64,000 nucleotides of DNA from an uncultured Burkholderiales bacterium (GTDB lineage: Bacteria > Pseudomonadota > Gammaproteobacteria > Burkholderiales > Burkholderiaceae_C): positions 496,001 to 560,000 of the forward strand of contig CAIZHQ010000016.1 in NCBI GenBank assembly GCA_903932865.1, written 5' to 3'. Numbering within the stretch: the stretch's first letter is position 1; the number at the start of each line of letters is the position of its first letter. The translations under genes and the position numbers were made by a program. Below, in pieces: positions 33,332 to 44,686 of this stretch. The notes beneath the pieces were generated by a model. That model was not told the origin of the DNA. It saw only the letters and a list, made by a program, of their open reading frames with translations, and did not search any database.

Positions 33332-34918
33332 ATGCGCGCCCTCATTTCCGTCTCTGACAAAACCGGCATCGTTGACCTGGCCAAAGCACTGCACGCCCTG
33401 GGCGTGGCCCTGATCTCCACCGGGGGCACCGCCAAACTGCTGGCCGAACAAGGCTTGCCCGTGACCGAAGTGGCCGAAGTCACCGGTTTCCCGGAAATGC
33501 TGGATGGCCGTGTCAAAACCCTGCACCCCAAAGTGCACGGCGGCTTGCTGGCCCGTCGCGACACCCCAGAGCATATGACCGCTTTGCAGGCGCATGGCAT
33601 CGACACGATTGACCTGCTCATCGTCAACCTGTACCCGTTTGAAGCCACCGTGGCCAAGCCAGGTTGCACCTTGGCCGACGCGATCGAGAACATCGACATC
33701 GGCGGCCCCGCCATGGTGCGCTCTGCCGCCAAGAACTGGAAAGACGTGGGCGTGGTGACCGACGCGAGCCAATATACCGATGTGATCGCCGAGCTGAAGG
33801 CCAGCGGAAAGTTGAGCGACAAACTGCGCTTCGCTTTGTCGGTGGCTGCGTTCAACCGCATCAGCCAATACGACGGCGCCATCAGCAACTATTTGTCCAG
33901 CGTGAACTTTGAAGCCGAGAAGCTGAGCGAAAAATACGTGCCCGAGCGTGCCCAGTTTTCTGGTCAATTCAACGAACAGTACGTCAAAGTGCAAGACCTG
34001 CGCTACGGCGAAAACAGCCACCAGCAAGCCGCTTGGTACCGTGACTTGGCGCCAGCCGCTGGTTCCCTGGCCACCGGCGTGCAGCTGCAGGGCAAAGAAT
34101 TGTCCTACAACAACATCGCTGACGCCGATGCGGCGTGGGAGTGCGTCAAGAGCTTCGAGACCTCTGCGTGTGTGATCGTCAAACACGCCAACCCCTGCGG
34201 TGTGGCCGTGGGCTCTACCGCACTTGAGGCCTACAGCAAAGCCTTTCAAACCGACCCCACCAGTGCGTTTGGCGGCATCATCGCCTTCAACCGTCCGGTG
34301 GACAAAGCGGCTGCTGAGGCCGTCAGCAAGCAGTTTGTCGAAGTACTGATGGCCCCTGACTTCAGCGCCGAAGCGCTGGAAGTGTTCAAGAGCAAAGTCA
34401 ATGTGCGCTTGATGAAAATTGCCTTGCCCGCGAACTACGGCAACGTGCGCAATGCTTTGGAGACCAAGCGTGTCGGATCAGGCCTGCTGCTGCAAAGCGC
34501 CGACCACCACGAGTTGGCGCTGGCCGAGATGAAGATCGTCACCGTCAAACAACCCACGCCGGCAGATCTTCACGATCTGTTGTTCGCCTGGAAAGTAGCC
34601 AAGTTCGTCAAGTCCAATGCCATCGTGTTCTGCAAAGACGGCATGACCATGGGCGTGGGCGCAGGCCAAATGAGCCGTCTCGATTCAGCCCGCATCGCCA
34701 GCATCAAGGCCGAAGCCGCCAAGCTCAGCCTGCAAAACACCGTGGTCGCCAGCGACGCTTTTTTCCCCTTCCGCGATGGTCTCGACGTGGTCGTGGAGGC
34801 CGGCGCCACCTGCGTGGCCCAGCCCGGCGGCTCTATGCGTGACCAAGAAGTCATCGACGCAGCGAATGAGCACGGCGTGGCGATGGTGTTCACGGGTGTG
34901 CGGCACTTCCGCCATTGA
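33332..34918 (+). CDS. purH: Bifunctional AICAR formyltransferase/IMP cyclohydrolase
   Basis: 528 residues, full length. The N-terminal MGS-like IMP cyclohydrolase domain begins [17 protein letters not shown] and includes [18 protein letters not shown]. The formyltransferase domain has [13 protein letters not shown] and [14 protein letters not shown]. It catalyses the last two steps of de novo IMP synthesis. The 121-base leader after fis holds no terminator I can recognise. Confidence 0.97.
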   Translation: MRALISVSDKTGIVDLAKALHALGVALISTGGTAKLLAEQGLPVTEVAEVTGFPEMLDGRVKTLHPKVHGGLLARRDTPEHMTALQAHGIDTIDLLIVNLYPFEATVAKPGCTLADAIENIDIGGPAMVRSAAKNWKDVGVVTDASQYTDVIAELKASGKLSDKLRFALSVAAFNRISQYDGAISNYLSSVNFEAEKLSEKYVPERAQFSGQFNEQYVKVQDLRYGENSHQQAAWYRDLAPAAGSLATGVQLQGKELSYNNIADADAAWECVKSFETSACVIVKHANPCGVAVGSTALEAYSKAFQTDPTSAFGGIIAFNRPVDKAAAEAVSKQFVEVLMAPDFSAEALEVFKSKVNVRLMKIALPANYGNVRNALETKRVGSGLLLQSADHHELALAEMKIVTVKQPTPADLHDLLFAWKVAKFVKSNAIVFCKDGMTMGVGAGQMSRLDSARIASIKAEAAKLSLQNTVVASDAFFPFRDGLDVVVEAGATCVAQPGGSMRDQEVIDAANEHGVAMVFTGVRHFRH

Positions 34919-34941
34919 TTCGCGTCATTCATAGGATTGTT

Positions 34942-36186
34942 TTGAACTTTGACCCACTCGGCCTGACCCCTTCGCTCTTGCGCGCCGTGGGCGACATGGG
35001 CTTGTACGCCCCCACCCCCATTCAAGCCGAAGCCATTCCGGCGGTACTCCAGTCAGCCGACGTGTGGGCCACCGCGCCCACCGGTTCGGGCAAGACACTG
35101 GCTTTTGCGCTCCCGCTGTTGCAGCACTTGCTGGCCGCGCCGCGCCAGACCAATTTCCGCCGCCCCGTGCGCTCCTTGGTGCTGGTGCCCACGCGCGAGC
35201 TGGCAGTTCAAGTGGGCGATGTGTTGGCCAATCTGGCCTGCAAACTGCCGCAGTCGCTCAAGGTGAGCACCGTGTTTGGTGGCGTGTCGGCCAACCCGCA
35301 GATGATGGCGTTGCGTGGCGGTGCCGACATCGTGGTGGCCACGCCGGGACGCTTGCTCGACTTGATTGATCAGAACGCTTTGCGCCTGGCCGATGTGCAG
35401 CATTTGGTGCTCGATGAAGCCGACCGTCTGCTGGATTTGGGCTTTGCCGATGAACTGCAGCGCGTGCTGGCGCTGCTGCCTGCCCAGCGCCAAACCCTGC
35501 TGTTTTCCGCGACCTTCGCACCCGAGGTGCAAGCGCTGGCGGCCAAGCTGCTGCGTGACCCTGTGCGCATCACGGTGGAAGCCTTTGAAGGCCATCAACC
35601 CGACATCACCCAGCGTGCCATTGCGGTGGACGAGAAAAACCGCACGGCCTTGCTGCGCCACCTGATCACCGAAAACGGCTGGAAGCAGGTGCTGGTGTTT
35701 GTGGCCACGCGTTACGCCTGCGAGCATGTGGCGAACAAGCTCTATAAAGGGGGTGTGTTTGCCACGCCTTTCCATGGCGAGATGAGCCAAGGCGCAAGGC
35801 AAGAGGTGCTGAGCGAATTCAAAGCTGGCCGCTGGGATGTGGTCGTGACCACTGACCTGGCCTCGCGCGGCATCGACATTGCCATGTTGCCCGTGGTGGT
35901 GAATTACGACCTGCCGCGCTCGGCCACCGACTACACCCACCGCATCGGCCGCACGGGCAGGGCGGGTGCGCATGGCGACGCGGTGAGTTTTGTCACGGCC
36001 GCAACGCTGGCGCATTGGCAGTTGATCCAGAAACGCGAGAGCCTGGAACTCGCTTTAGAGCAAATCACAGGCTTTGAGCAAACCGAAACCCCACCACCCC
36101 CGTCGCCCGGTAATGGCGGCATCAAGGGTTCACGGCCGAGCAAGAAGGACAAGTTGCGGGCGGCGGCTGCAAAAGACGGGTCTTAA
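34942..36186 (+). CDS. DEAD-box ATP-dependent RNA helicase (RhlE-like)
   Basis: 414 residues from a TTG at 34942, chosen because AGGA lies 5 bases upstream and homologues begin with a NFDxLGL-like segment; upstream codons give no better start. Motifs in order: Q motif ([11 protein letters not shown]), Walker [11 protein letters not shown] near 43-52, [18 protein letters not shown] in [14 protein letters not shown] in LLFSATF, and [10 protein letters not shown]. The tail is basic ([13 protein letters not shown]). It unwinds RNA duplexes in ribosome assembly or decay. The stop codon overlaps that of the opposite dctM gene. Confidence 0.92.
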   Translation: MNFDPLGLTPSLLRAVGDMGLYAPTPIQAEAIPAVLQSADVWATAPTGSGKTLAFALPLLQHLLAAPRQTNFRRPVRSLVLVPTRELAVQVGDVLANLACKLPQSLKVSTVFGGVSANPQMMALRGGADIVVATPGRLLDLIDQNALRLADVQHLVLDEADRLLDLGFADELQRVLALLPAQRQTLLFSATFAPEVQALAAKLLRDPVRITVEAFEGHQPDITQRAIAVDEKNRTALLRHLITENGWKQVLVFVATRYACEHVANKLYKGGVFATPFHGEMSQGARQEVLSEFKAGRWDVVVTTDLASRGIDIAMLPVVVNYDLPRSATDYTHRIGRTGRAGAHGDAVSFVTAATLAHWQLIQKRESLELALEQITGFEQTETPPPPSPGNGGIKGSRPSKKDKLRAAAAKDGS

Positions 36187-37502
36187 CCCATCCAGCCTGG
36201 CAACCAGGTGGCGATGCCCGGCACCATGAAGACCGCCACCAGCAGCAACACGCTCATCGCCAAATAGGGCGTGACCGCCAAAAAAATATGCGTCATGGTG
36301 ACCGAGGGTGGGGCCACGCCCCGCATGGTCATGAGCAGCAAGCCATGAGGCGGCAAGAGCAGCCCCATTTGCATGCAGATGAGGAACAGCACGCCAAACC
36401 ATACCGGGTCGATGCCCAGGGCGTTCACGATGGGCATGAAGATGGGCAGAGTGATCATCATCATGCTGACCTGGTCGACAAAAATGCCCAGAAAAATCAG
36501 GAAGACCATCATGCCGATCAGGATCTGGTTGGCGGTCAATCCTTGTTCGGTGATGAGCTGCACCAGGCCCGAGCTGGCCCCTGAAAAAGACAAAATCTGC
36601 GCAAAGGTGGTGGCGCCCAAAATGATGAACAAAATCATGCCGGAGATGCCTGCCGTGCCCTTGAGCGCTTTGAGCACCGCCTCCCAGCGCAAGGCGCGGT
36701 AAAGCGCGGCCAGCAGCATGGTGGCGAAGGCTCCAAGCGCCGCGCACTCGGTGGGCGTGGCCCAACCCGCTGCCAGCGCGCCCACCACCACACCAAAAAT
36801 CGACAAGGTGGGCAAGACATAGGCAAACAGGGGCTGCCAGCGGTCCCAGCCATGGTGTTCTGCGGCATCCGTGTCAGATGGGGCCAGGTGGGGGCTGATG
36901 CGCACGCGCACAATGATCCAGGCCACAAACGCCACCGACAGCAGCAGTCCAGGAACAACACCGCCCAGCAGCAGCTTGGAAATCGAGATGCCCGAAAGCG
37001 AGCCCAGCAAAACCGTCAGGGCCGAAGGCGGAATCAGCATGTCCACCGCGCCAATGGCCATGATCGGACCTGTGGCCATGGTGGGGTGGTAGCCGCGTGC
37101 CAGCATCACAGGCAGCATCAGGGCCCCCAGCATGGCCGTGGTGGCAATGGTGGAGCCCGAGATGGCCGAAAACACCGTGCCTGCCACCACCGCCACCACC
37201 GCCAGGCGCCCAGGCACGCGAACGATCAAGCGCTCGACCCCGTCGATCACCTTCACCGCCAAACCGGTGTGGAACAAAATCTCGCCCATCAGCACAAACA
37301 GTGGAATGGGCGTGAGCGCAAAGGCCGTGACCGAACTCACGCTGTTGCGCACCAGTTGTACCAAACCAGGCTCGCCACCCATGTAGAGTATGGCCCCGAT
37401 GATGTTGACGCCTAGAAAAGTCAGGGCCACGGGCATGCCCATGAACAGCAGCAAAGTGGATCCGCCCAACATCAACCAGGCTGCGATGGGCCAACTGCTC
37501 AT
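36183..37502 (-). CDS. dctM: TRAP transporter large permease DctM (second system)
   Basis: 439 residues, standard length, with about 12 hydrophobic segments. Typical motifs are MGMPVALTFLGVN at the start, IMAIGAVDMLIPPSALTVLLG, and AAGWATPTECAALGAFATM. It is the membrane carrier of a dctP-dctQ-dctM unit that lies downstream of iorAB on the same strand. The terminal TTAA is shared with the helicase stop. Confidence 0.92.
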   Translation of the reverse strand: MSSWPIAAWLMLGGSTLLLFMGMPVALTFLGVNIIGAILYMGGEPGLVQLVRNSVSSVTAFALTPIPLFVLMGEILFHTGLAVKVIDGVERLIVRVPGRLAVVAVVAGTVFSAISGSTIATTAMLGALMLPVMLARGYHPTMATGPIMAIGAVDMLIPPSALTVLLGSLSGISISKLLLGGVVPGLLLSVAFVAWIIVRVRISPHLAPSDTDAAEHHGWDRWQPLFAYVLPTLSIFGVVVGALAAGWATPTECAALGAFATMLLAALYRALRWEAVLKALKGTAGISGMILFIILGATTFAQILSFSGASSGLVQLITEQGLTANQILIGMMVFLIFLGIFVDQVSMMMITLPIFMPIVNALGIDPVWFGVLFLICMQMGLLLPPHGLLLMTMRGVAPPSVTMTHIFLAVTPYLAMSVLLLVAVFMVPGIATWLPGWMG

Positions 37503-37545
37503 GTGCAGACTCCAGACGAGAAAAATAAAAACATGGGGAACCCGT

Positions 37546-39044
<1,499 letters not shown>

Positions 39045-39114
39045 CTAGTCTCCTGGTGTGGTTGGGGGTCGTTGGGGAATTTGAAGGGTAGTCGTTGAAG
39101 CCACGATGCGGGGG

Positions 39115-40659
39115 TCACGCAGGTGCCAGTTGCTTCACGGCTTGGTCGAGCGCCTGGCCACTGTCGTCGGCCAGGGCTGCTTTGCGCAAGGCGCTCAGGC
39201 GGTTGGCCGCGTCGGGCAATTGCTGCAGGCGAGGCAAAGTGGTCATGAGTTTTTCAAAATGCCGCCAGCCCCGTGCATGGGTATCGCCATAGCCTTTGAC
39301 CAACTGCTGCCCGCGCAGCACCTCTAAGGCCAGGTCCGCGTGTCCAGGCAACAATTTCATGGCGTTCAACCACCAGGCTTCGATGCGTTGCTGCTCGGTT
39401 TGGTAACGCAAAGACACCGGGCGAATGCGGCGCAGGCTGGCCACGCCGTACAGCAGCAAAAAGCCGCGCAAGGAACTGGTTTGCACCACTCGGCCTTTTT
39501 GCGTGAAACGGCCGACTACGGCGCGGGCAGTCTTGGAGCCCAGCAACCAGCGGCCCAGGCCCGCAGGCAGGGTGTCGGCAATTTCTTCCAGGCGCGGGTG
39601 CATGAATTCGTGGATGTCGATCAACTGTTTCTCGCTCAGGCTCACTTCCTGGCTGACGCGTGCAAAACGTGAGCGGCGCGTTTTCAGATCGGCCACACGC
39701 ACCGTGTCTTCGTAAGACATCCACAAGGCCAGGTGCCGAGCGCCTTCGCGCAAGATCTCTTCGGCCAGGTTTGTGGCTGTGTTTGACGAGGCCAGCGCAC
39801 CAGCCATCTCTTGTAAACGCTTCGCATACAGGGTGGCATAAGCGACATCCTGGTAATCGGCCAGACGCGTCAACCCCGAGGCGATGACCTCGTGCGCTGC
39901 GGGTACGAACGAGCCTTCCAAACTTTGCGCCAAGGCCTGCAGCTTGGGGCCGACTTGGCGGTGCAAAGGCAAAGCCACAGGGGTGGCATCGGCCACGCTG
40001 GATGTGCTGGGCTGCAGCACTTGCATGGCGGCATCAAAGCCGGCGGCAAAAGCTTTCAGACTGGTCTTCACGCCCACGCCACTTCGCTCGATGGTGGCTT
40101 CGAATTGCGCCCGCGAGAACGGCAGGCGCTGGCTGGCCGCCAGCGCGCCGTACAAAGCGGGTGCAATCAGGCTGCCGGTTTGTTCGGCCAGTTGGGCAAA
40201 GTCGGCGCTGATGAACTGCCGTGCGGCGGCCTGTGCCCCCGCCAACAGCTTGGCTTCGTCCACACGGCCATCGCCCATGGCGGTGCGCTCGGTCATGGAA
40301 TAGACACGGTGCGAGGACGCGATGAAGGTGGTTTTGTGGGGGTCCACCAGCCCGCGTTGCAGGGCGCGACCAGCTTCCATCAATTCGGAGGCCAGCACGA
40401 TGTCGACTTCGCCCGGAAACGGGCTGAGCGCCATCACCGGCATCTGGCCTGAAGGCGATGCCGATTGCGGGTACATCTCGATGTAATAGATGGTGGCGCC
40501 GGTACGCTGCGCCACGCCGGGCACCGAGGTGGTCTGGGCCCAATGGCCGTTGTGTTCGGCCAGGTCGACCAGCCAGTCGGCCAGCACGCCGCCGCCTTCA
40601 CCGCCCATGGCCAAAATGGCCAGGCTGATGAGGCCTTGTGATTGGGGGGTGTCGTTCAT
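39115..40659 (-). CDS. iorB: Indolepyruvate:ferredoxin oxidoreductase beta-like subunit with C-terminal extension
   Basis: 514 residues. The N-terminal 200 residues are the gamma/beta domain of 2-oxoacid:ferredoxin oxidoreductases (ILAMGGEGGGVLADWLVDL; SVPGVAQRTGATIYYIEMYP). The remaining 300 are the helical extension found in long IorB proteins of this group (DUF6537-like). With IorA it oxidises arylpyruvates or related 2-oxoacids to acyl-CoA and reduces ferredoxin. Its start overlaps the iorA stop (ATGA), so the subunits are made together. Confidence 0.88.
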   Translation of the reverse strand: MNDTPQSQGLISLAILAMGGEGGGVLADWLVDLAEHNGHWAQTTSVPGVAQRTGATIYYIEMYPQSASPSGQMPVMALSPFPGEVDIVLASELMEAGRALQRGLVDPHKTTFIASSHRVYSMTERTAMGDGRVDEAKLLAGAQAAARQFISADFAQLAEQTGSLIAPALYGALAASQRLPFSRAQFEATIERSGVGVKTSLKAFAAGFDAAMQVLQPSTSSVADATPVALPLHRQVGPKLQALAQSLEGSFVPAAHEVIASGLTRLADYQDVAYATLYAKRLQEMAGALASSNTATNLAEEILREGARHLALWMSYEDTVRVADLKTRRSRFARVSQEVSLSEKQLIDIHEFMHPRLEEIADTLPAGLGRWLLGSKTARAVVGRFTQKGRVVQTSSLRGFLLLYGVASLRRIRPVSLRYQTEQQRIEAWWLNAMKLLPGHADLALEVLRGQQLVKGYGDTHARGWRHFEKLMTTLPRLQQLPDAANRLSALRKAALADDSGQALDQAVKQLAPA

Positions 40660-42803
40660 GCGGCGATGCCTTCCAGGCGTCGTTCAATGCGGTTTTGCAG
40701 CCAACCGATCACACGCTCACGCAAGCCTTGTTTGAAGCGGTCCCAGGCGGTGGGGTTGTTGATGATTTCGGCCCGGTAAAACGAAGGGCAGAGCACCGCA
40801 GCGTGTGCGACCTCGCCGCACAGGCCACAGCCCACGCAGCTGTCGGCCACGGCCGCCACCGGGTCCTGGCGCAGCGGGTCGGGGTTGGGTTTGATGCTCA
40901 GCGATGGGCAGCCCGACAGGCGAATGCAGGAGTGGTCGCCGGTGCAGGTGTCGGGGTCAATGCCAAAGCGCTCGCGCACCACGCGTTCGCCTTTTTGGAT
41001 GCGCTGGCGAATCAGGGGTTTCACGCGCCTTTGCCGATTGAGCATGCACTCGCTTTGCGCCACGATGACCTTGGGGCCTTGCTGCTTCGTGGTCAGGGCG
41101 TCGCGCAGGGCATGGCGCATTTGGTCCAGGCTGTAGGTGTTGGTGACGGTCTTGACCCACTCGACACCCACACCGCGCACGGCTTTTTCAATCGGGTTGT
41201 TGGTGTTGCGAATCGGATTGATGGCTTTGGACGACAGCACGTCTTGCCCGCCCGTAGCAGCCGAATAGCCGTTGTCCACCACCAGCAACAAGTTGTCGGA
41301 TTGGTTGAACACCGCGTTGCCCACGCCGCTGGTCAGGCCGTTGTGCCAGAAGCCCCCATCGCCCATGATGGAGACGGTGCGCTTGCTCGTCTCGCTGGTG
41401 TTGAAGGCCGAGGCACCTGCCCAGCCCAGGCCATAGCCCATGGTGGTGGCGCCGATGTTGAAAGGCGGCAGGATCGAAAACAAATGGCAGCCGATGTCGC
41501 AACTGACATGGTGCTGGCCCAGCTCTTTTTCGATCATCTTGATGGCCGTGAAGATGGGCCGCTCCGGGCAACCGGTGCAAAACGAGGGCGGACGTGGGTG
41601 CACCTGGGCCACGGCTTCGCTGATCGCCAGACTGTTGCCTGGTTTGGCCGCAGAGGCTGGCGCAGGCAGCAGGTGGGGCGCATATTGCCCGATGAAGGCC
41701 CGGATGCCTTGCAGCAAGACACCACCGGTGTATTCGCCGCCCATGGGCAACACATCCTTGCCGTGCACCTGGGTGTTCAGCTTGGCCTTGTGCAAGATGC
41801 TGTGGATGTTTTGCTCGATGAAGTCGGGCTGGCCCTCTTCCACCACCAGCAAGCCTCGTTTGTCCGCACAAAAGCGCTTGAACTCCTCGTCCACCAGCGG
41901 GTAGGTGATGTTGAGCACATACAGCGGAACATCGGTCTTGCCGAAGTCGTCGGCCAGGCCCAGCAATTGCAGTGCACGCACCACACCGTTGTACAAGCCA
42001 CCTTGCAGCACGATGCCAAAGTCTTGCGCGTCTTCAGAAAAGAATTCGTTGAGCTGGTGCTCCTGAATGAACTTGACCGCCGCTGGCCAGCGGGTATGGG
42101 TTTTTTCTTGTTCGTGCAAATAGCTGGCGGGCGGCAGCACGATGCGGTTGACATCGCGCTTGGGGTTTTCGATGGCGTCTTTCAGGGTGAAGCTGGGCCG
42201 CACGTTGTCGCGTGTGGGAAAGCGGCCATGCACATGGCAGGCGCGGATGCGCAGCTCCAGCATGACTGGCGTGTTGCTGGCCTCTGACAGCTCGAACCCT
42301 TTTTCCACCGCATGCACGATACTGGGCAGGTTGGGGCGCGGGTCGATCAACCAGACCTGCGACTTCATGGCAAAGGCGTGCGAGCGCTCTTGCATGATGC
42401 TCGAGCCCTCGCCATAGTCCTCGCCCACGATCAGCATGGCGCCACCGGTGACGCCGCCCGAAGCCAGATTGGCCAGCGCGTCAGAGGCCACATTGGTGCC
42501 CACCGTGGATTTGAACGTGACCGCGCCGCGCAGCGGGTAATTGACCGAGGCGGCCAAAGTGGCGGCTGCCGTGGCCTCTGAAGCGCTGTGCTCAAAATGC
42601 ACCCCCAGCTCATGCAGGATGTCGTTGGCGTCGGTCAGCACATCCATCAGGTGCGAGATGGGCGCACCTTGGTAACCGGCGACATACGACACGCCCGACT
42701 GCAGCAAGGCCTTGGTGACGGCCAGAATGCCCTCGCCGTGGAATTCGTCGCCATCGCCCAAGCGCAGTTTTTGAACCTCTTGCACAAACGAGCGTTCAGC
42801 CAT
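40656..42803 (-). CDS. iorA: Indolepyruvate:ferredoxin oxidoreductase alpha subunit
   Basis: 715 residues from the ATG at 42803; a TTG two codons earlier is less likely. The N-terminal pyrimidine-binding domain (ALLQSGVSYVAGYQGAPIS) is followed by a thiamine diphosphate domain with the GDGGFWHNGLTSGVGNAVFN motif region (GDG...N). The C-terminal iron-sulfur part includes CTGDHSCIRLSGCPSL and CVGCGLCGEV. It decarboxylates a 2-oxoacid to acyl-CoA. It is divergent from a LysR regulator with several dyads in between, which probably mediate control. Confidence 0.9.
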   Translation of the reverse strand: MAERSFVQEVQKLRLGDGDEFHGEGILAVTKALLQSGVSYVAGYQGAPISHLMDVLTDANDILHELGVHFEHSASEATAAATLAASVNYPLRGAVTFKSTVGTNVASDALANLASGGVTGGAMLIVGEDYGEGSSIMQERSHAFAMKSQVWLIDPRPNLPSIVHAVEKGFELSEASNTPVMLELRIRACHVHGRFPTRDNVRPSFTLKDAIENPKRDVNRIVLPPASYLHEQEKTHTRWPAAVKFIQEHQLNEFFSEDAQDFGIVLQGGLYNGVVRALQLLGLADDFGKTDVPLYVLNITYPLVDEEFKRFCADKRGLLVVEEGQPDFIEQNIHSILHKAKLNTQVHGKDVLPMGGEYTGGVLLQGIRAFIGQYAPHLLPAPASAAKPGNSLAISEAVAQVHPRPPSFCTGCPERPIFTAIKMIEKELGQHHVSCDIGCHLFSILPPFNIGATTMGYGLGWAGASAFNTSETSKRTVSIMGDGGFWHNGLTSGVGNAVFNQSDNLLLVVDNGYSAATGGQDVLSSKAINPIRNTNNPIEKAVRGVGVEWVKTVTNTYSLDQMRHALRDALTTKQQGPKVIVAQSECMLNRQRRVKPLIRQRIQKGERVVRERFGIDPDTCTGDHSCIRLSGCPSLSIKPNPDPLRQDPVAAVADSCVGCGLCGEVAHAAVLCPSFYRAEIINNPTAWDRFKQGLRERVIGWLQNRIERRLEGIAA

Positions 42804-42843
42804 GCCCAAAACCTTTCATGGGGTTTTTAACCCCTCAGTGACC

Positions 42844-42946
42844 CATTGAATGGATTTCAATGTAGGTCAGTCATTGGGGCTGTGCAAATGGATTCTTCCA
42901 ATGCGCTACATTGACGCTGTGAATAATTGGTAACAACCCTTATTCA
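42844..42946. promoter_or_regulatory. Dyad-rich regulatory region between iorA and the LysR gene
   Basis: Two inverted repeats are clear: CATTGAA (42844-42850) with TTCAATG (42856-42862), 5-base spacer, lying 41 bases upstream of iorA; and TGAATAA (42920-42926) with TTATTCA (42940-42946), 13-base spacer, lying 20 bases upstream of the LysR gene. A looser CATTGG/CCAATG pair lies between. The second has the spacing of a LysR-type site, likely for the adjacent regulator. Confidence 0.5.
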
Positions 42947-42965
42947 TTTGAACCATGGGCAAAAC

Positions 42966-43880
42966 ATGAATTTCCGACAACTCGACTTGAACCTTTTACG
43001 CGTGTTGGTGGCCATCCACCGCACCCGATCTGTCACGGCCGCAGGCAAGGCGCTGGCCTTGTCGCAGCCCGCCACCAGCAATGCATTGGCGCGTTTACGA
43101 GAATTTTTTGGCGATGAGTTGTTTGTGCGCTCACCCGTCGGGCTGCAGCCCACCCGCTTGTGTGAGCAGCTGGCACCGGCCATGCAGTCTCAACTGCTGG
43201 CCATGGAAAGTCTGGTGCTCAACCACCAGCCGTTTGAAGCGTTGAGCAGTCACCGCCATTGGCGATTGTCCTTGTCTGATTTGGGTGAAATTCTGTTTTT
43301 GCCGGGTCTGGCGGCCGCCTTGCGCACCGAATCGCCTCAGGCTTCTTTGTCCAATATTTCAGTGGATGCGGCGCAGGTGGCTTCGGCGTTGGAGGCACGA
43401 GACATCGACATGGCCATTGGCATCTTGAAGCCACAGCACCGGGGCATTCGCAGCCAGTTGCTCTTCAAGGAACGTTACATGGCCATTTCATCCCAAGATT
43501 GGTCTCCCACACCCCGTGGACGAGGAAAGACGCTGAGCCTGACGCAGTTGGCGCAAGCGTATTTTGTGGTGGTCTCGCCCACGGCGACGTTTCACGGCAG
43601 CGTTGAAAAAATGCTGACAGCCATGAAGCTGCAAGACCGCATTCTCGTCAGGCCCCGGCACTTTGGGGCTATTGCGGTGCTGGCGCAGAGCACTGATTTG
43701 CTGTGCATCGTGCCCGAGATGTACGCCCGCAACCTGAGCCAGCGCTTGCAGCTGCAAATGTGGACGATTGAAGAGGCTCCGGCCTATGAGGTGAATCTGG
43801 TCTGGCACGCCAGTACCGACCAAGATGCCGATCAGCAGTGGATGAGGGGCGTGGTGGAGCGGTTGTTCCGCAGGGCTTGA
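42966..43880 (+). CDS. LysR-family transcriptional regulator
   Basis: 304 residues from the ATG at 42966. The N-terminal helix-turn-helix is in RQLDLNLLRVLVAIHRTRSV and AAGKALALSQPATSNALARL, a NodD/PcpR-like pattern. The effector-binding domain occupies the rest (from about residue 90). Divergence from iorAB suggests it controls them, with a 2-oxoacid or aromatic acid as possible effector. The effector cannot be read from the sequence. Confidence 0.9.
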   Translation: MNFRQLDLNLLRVLVAIHRTRSVTAAGKALALSQPATSNALARLREFFGDELFVRSPVGLQPTRLCEQLAPAMQSQLLAMESLVLNHQPFEALSSHRHWRLSLSDLGEILFLPGLAAALRTESPQASLSNISVDAAQVASALEARDIDMAIGILKPQHRGIRSQLLFKERYMAISSQDWSPTPRGRGKTLSLTQLAQAYFVVVSPTATFHGSVEKMLTAMKLQDRILVRPRHFGAIAVLAQSTDLLCIVPEMYARNLSQRLQLQMWTIEEAPAYEVNLVWHASTDQDADQQWMRGVVERLFRRA

Positions 43881-43927
43881 GGGTCTAACGGTGGCCAGGC
43901 ATGGCTGACCACCGGAGGGGCTTGGGC

Positions 43928-44266
43928 TCAGTGCGGTTCAGCCAGGTCGTCGCCCATGTCTGGGCCGCCTGCGTCCGGGTGGCTGCGCAGCACGCGCACA
44001 CCGTGCTTGCTCAAAATCTCCACATACACCGAGGCCGCGCCAGTTTTGACCGCAGCGTCCACGGCTTCGATCACGCCACTCACGCGCACCACTTCGGCGC
44101 TTTCGGCGCTCAGGCCCACTTTGCAGTCAAAGTCCCAAAAGTCCACGCCTTTGGGCACGTCGCGGTTGCGCTCGCGCTTGAAGTATTTGCGGATCTCGTG
44201 CTTGACGGCTTCGAGCACCCGGTCGGGGTGCTTGCCTTCGGCGTGCAGGGGGAAATTCTTTTTCAT
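43928..44266 (-). CDS. DUF6172-like small protein
   Basis: 112 residues from the ATG at 44266, which has AAGGA upstream; a 40-residue extension is rejected. The sequence contains HEIRKYFKRERNRDVPKGVD and FWDFDCKVG, a pattern I recall from the DUF6172 family, whose function is unknown. It has no signal or membrane segment and is highly charged. It sits alone between the LysR gene (convergent) and the toxin-antitoxin pair (divergent). Confidence 0.75.
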   Translation of the reverse strand: MKKNFPLHAEGKHPDRVLEAVKHEIRKYFKRERNRDVPKGVDFWDFDCKVGLSAESAEVVRVSGVIEAVDAAVKTGAASVYVEILSKHGVRVLRSHPDAGGPDMGDDLAEPH

Positions 44267-44381
44267 GAGGGTCCTTGGGGGGCTGGGCAAGCGCCCGGTC
44301 CGGACGTGAATGCAGGGGCGGATTATCGCCGTTTTGCCTGGCGAGCCTTTGGCCTTGGATCGGCGATCTTGCACATTTTCA

Positions 44382-44393
44382 TGCATTCATGCA
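44382..44393. promoter_or_regulatory. Palindromic operator candidate before the antitoxin gene
   Basis: TGCAT-TC-ATGCA is a perfect 5+5-bp inverted repeat with flanking T-rich and A-rich arms (to about 44376-44398), 11 bases upstream of the antitoxin ATG. Antitoxins of the ribbon-helix-helix type commonly bind such sites to repress their own operon. Function is inferred from position. Confidence 0.45.
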
Positions 44394-44404
44394 AAAATGC
44401 AGAC

Positions 44405-44686
44405 ATGCGAACTTCACTTGATTTTCCCGACGCGCTGTTCAAGCACCTCAAAACCCGGGCCGCCCAAGAGGGCCGGACCCTGCGCGACCTGGTCATTGAG
44501 TTGGTGGAGCGGGGCTTGACCGCCCGCGAGGTGGTGGACCCGCAAAAGCGGTTTGACGCCAGGCCCGTATTTGGTTCAACCGATCCAGCGGCAAGGCCAG
44601 TGCATTTCATGAGCAATGCCGCTTTGTATGAAATCATGACCGAGGACGACGATGAGCGAGCAATCCAATTCATGGCGCGTCGCTGA
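44405..44686 (+). CDS. VapB-like antitoxin
   Basis: 93 residues from the ATG at 44405. The N-terminal part (MRTSLDFPDALFKHLKTRAA, then GRTLRDLVIELVERGL) fits a ribbon-helix-helix DNA-binding domain. The acidic, flexible C-terminus (YEIMTEDDDERAIQF) would wrap the toxin. It overlaps the PIN-domain gene by 35 bases. Longer in-frame extensions upstream are antisense to the DUF6172 gene and are rejected. Confidence 0.8.
   Translation: MRTSLDFPDALFKHLKTRAAQEGRTLRDLVIELVERGLTAREVVDPQKRFDARPVFGSTDPAARPVHFMSNAALYEIMTEDDDERAIQFMARR

Noticed and set aside
40638..42287. 549-codon plus-strand frame opposite iorA
   Set aside because: It is antisense to conserved thiamine diphosphate and 4Fe-4S motifs of iorA and has no recognisable domain.
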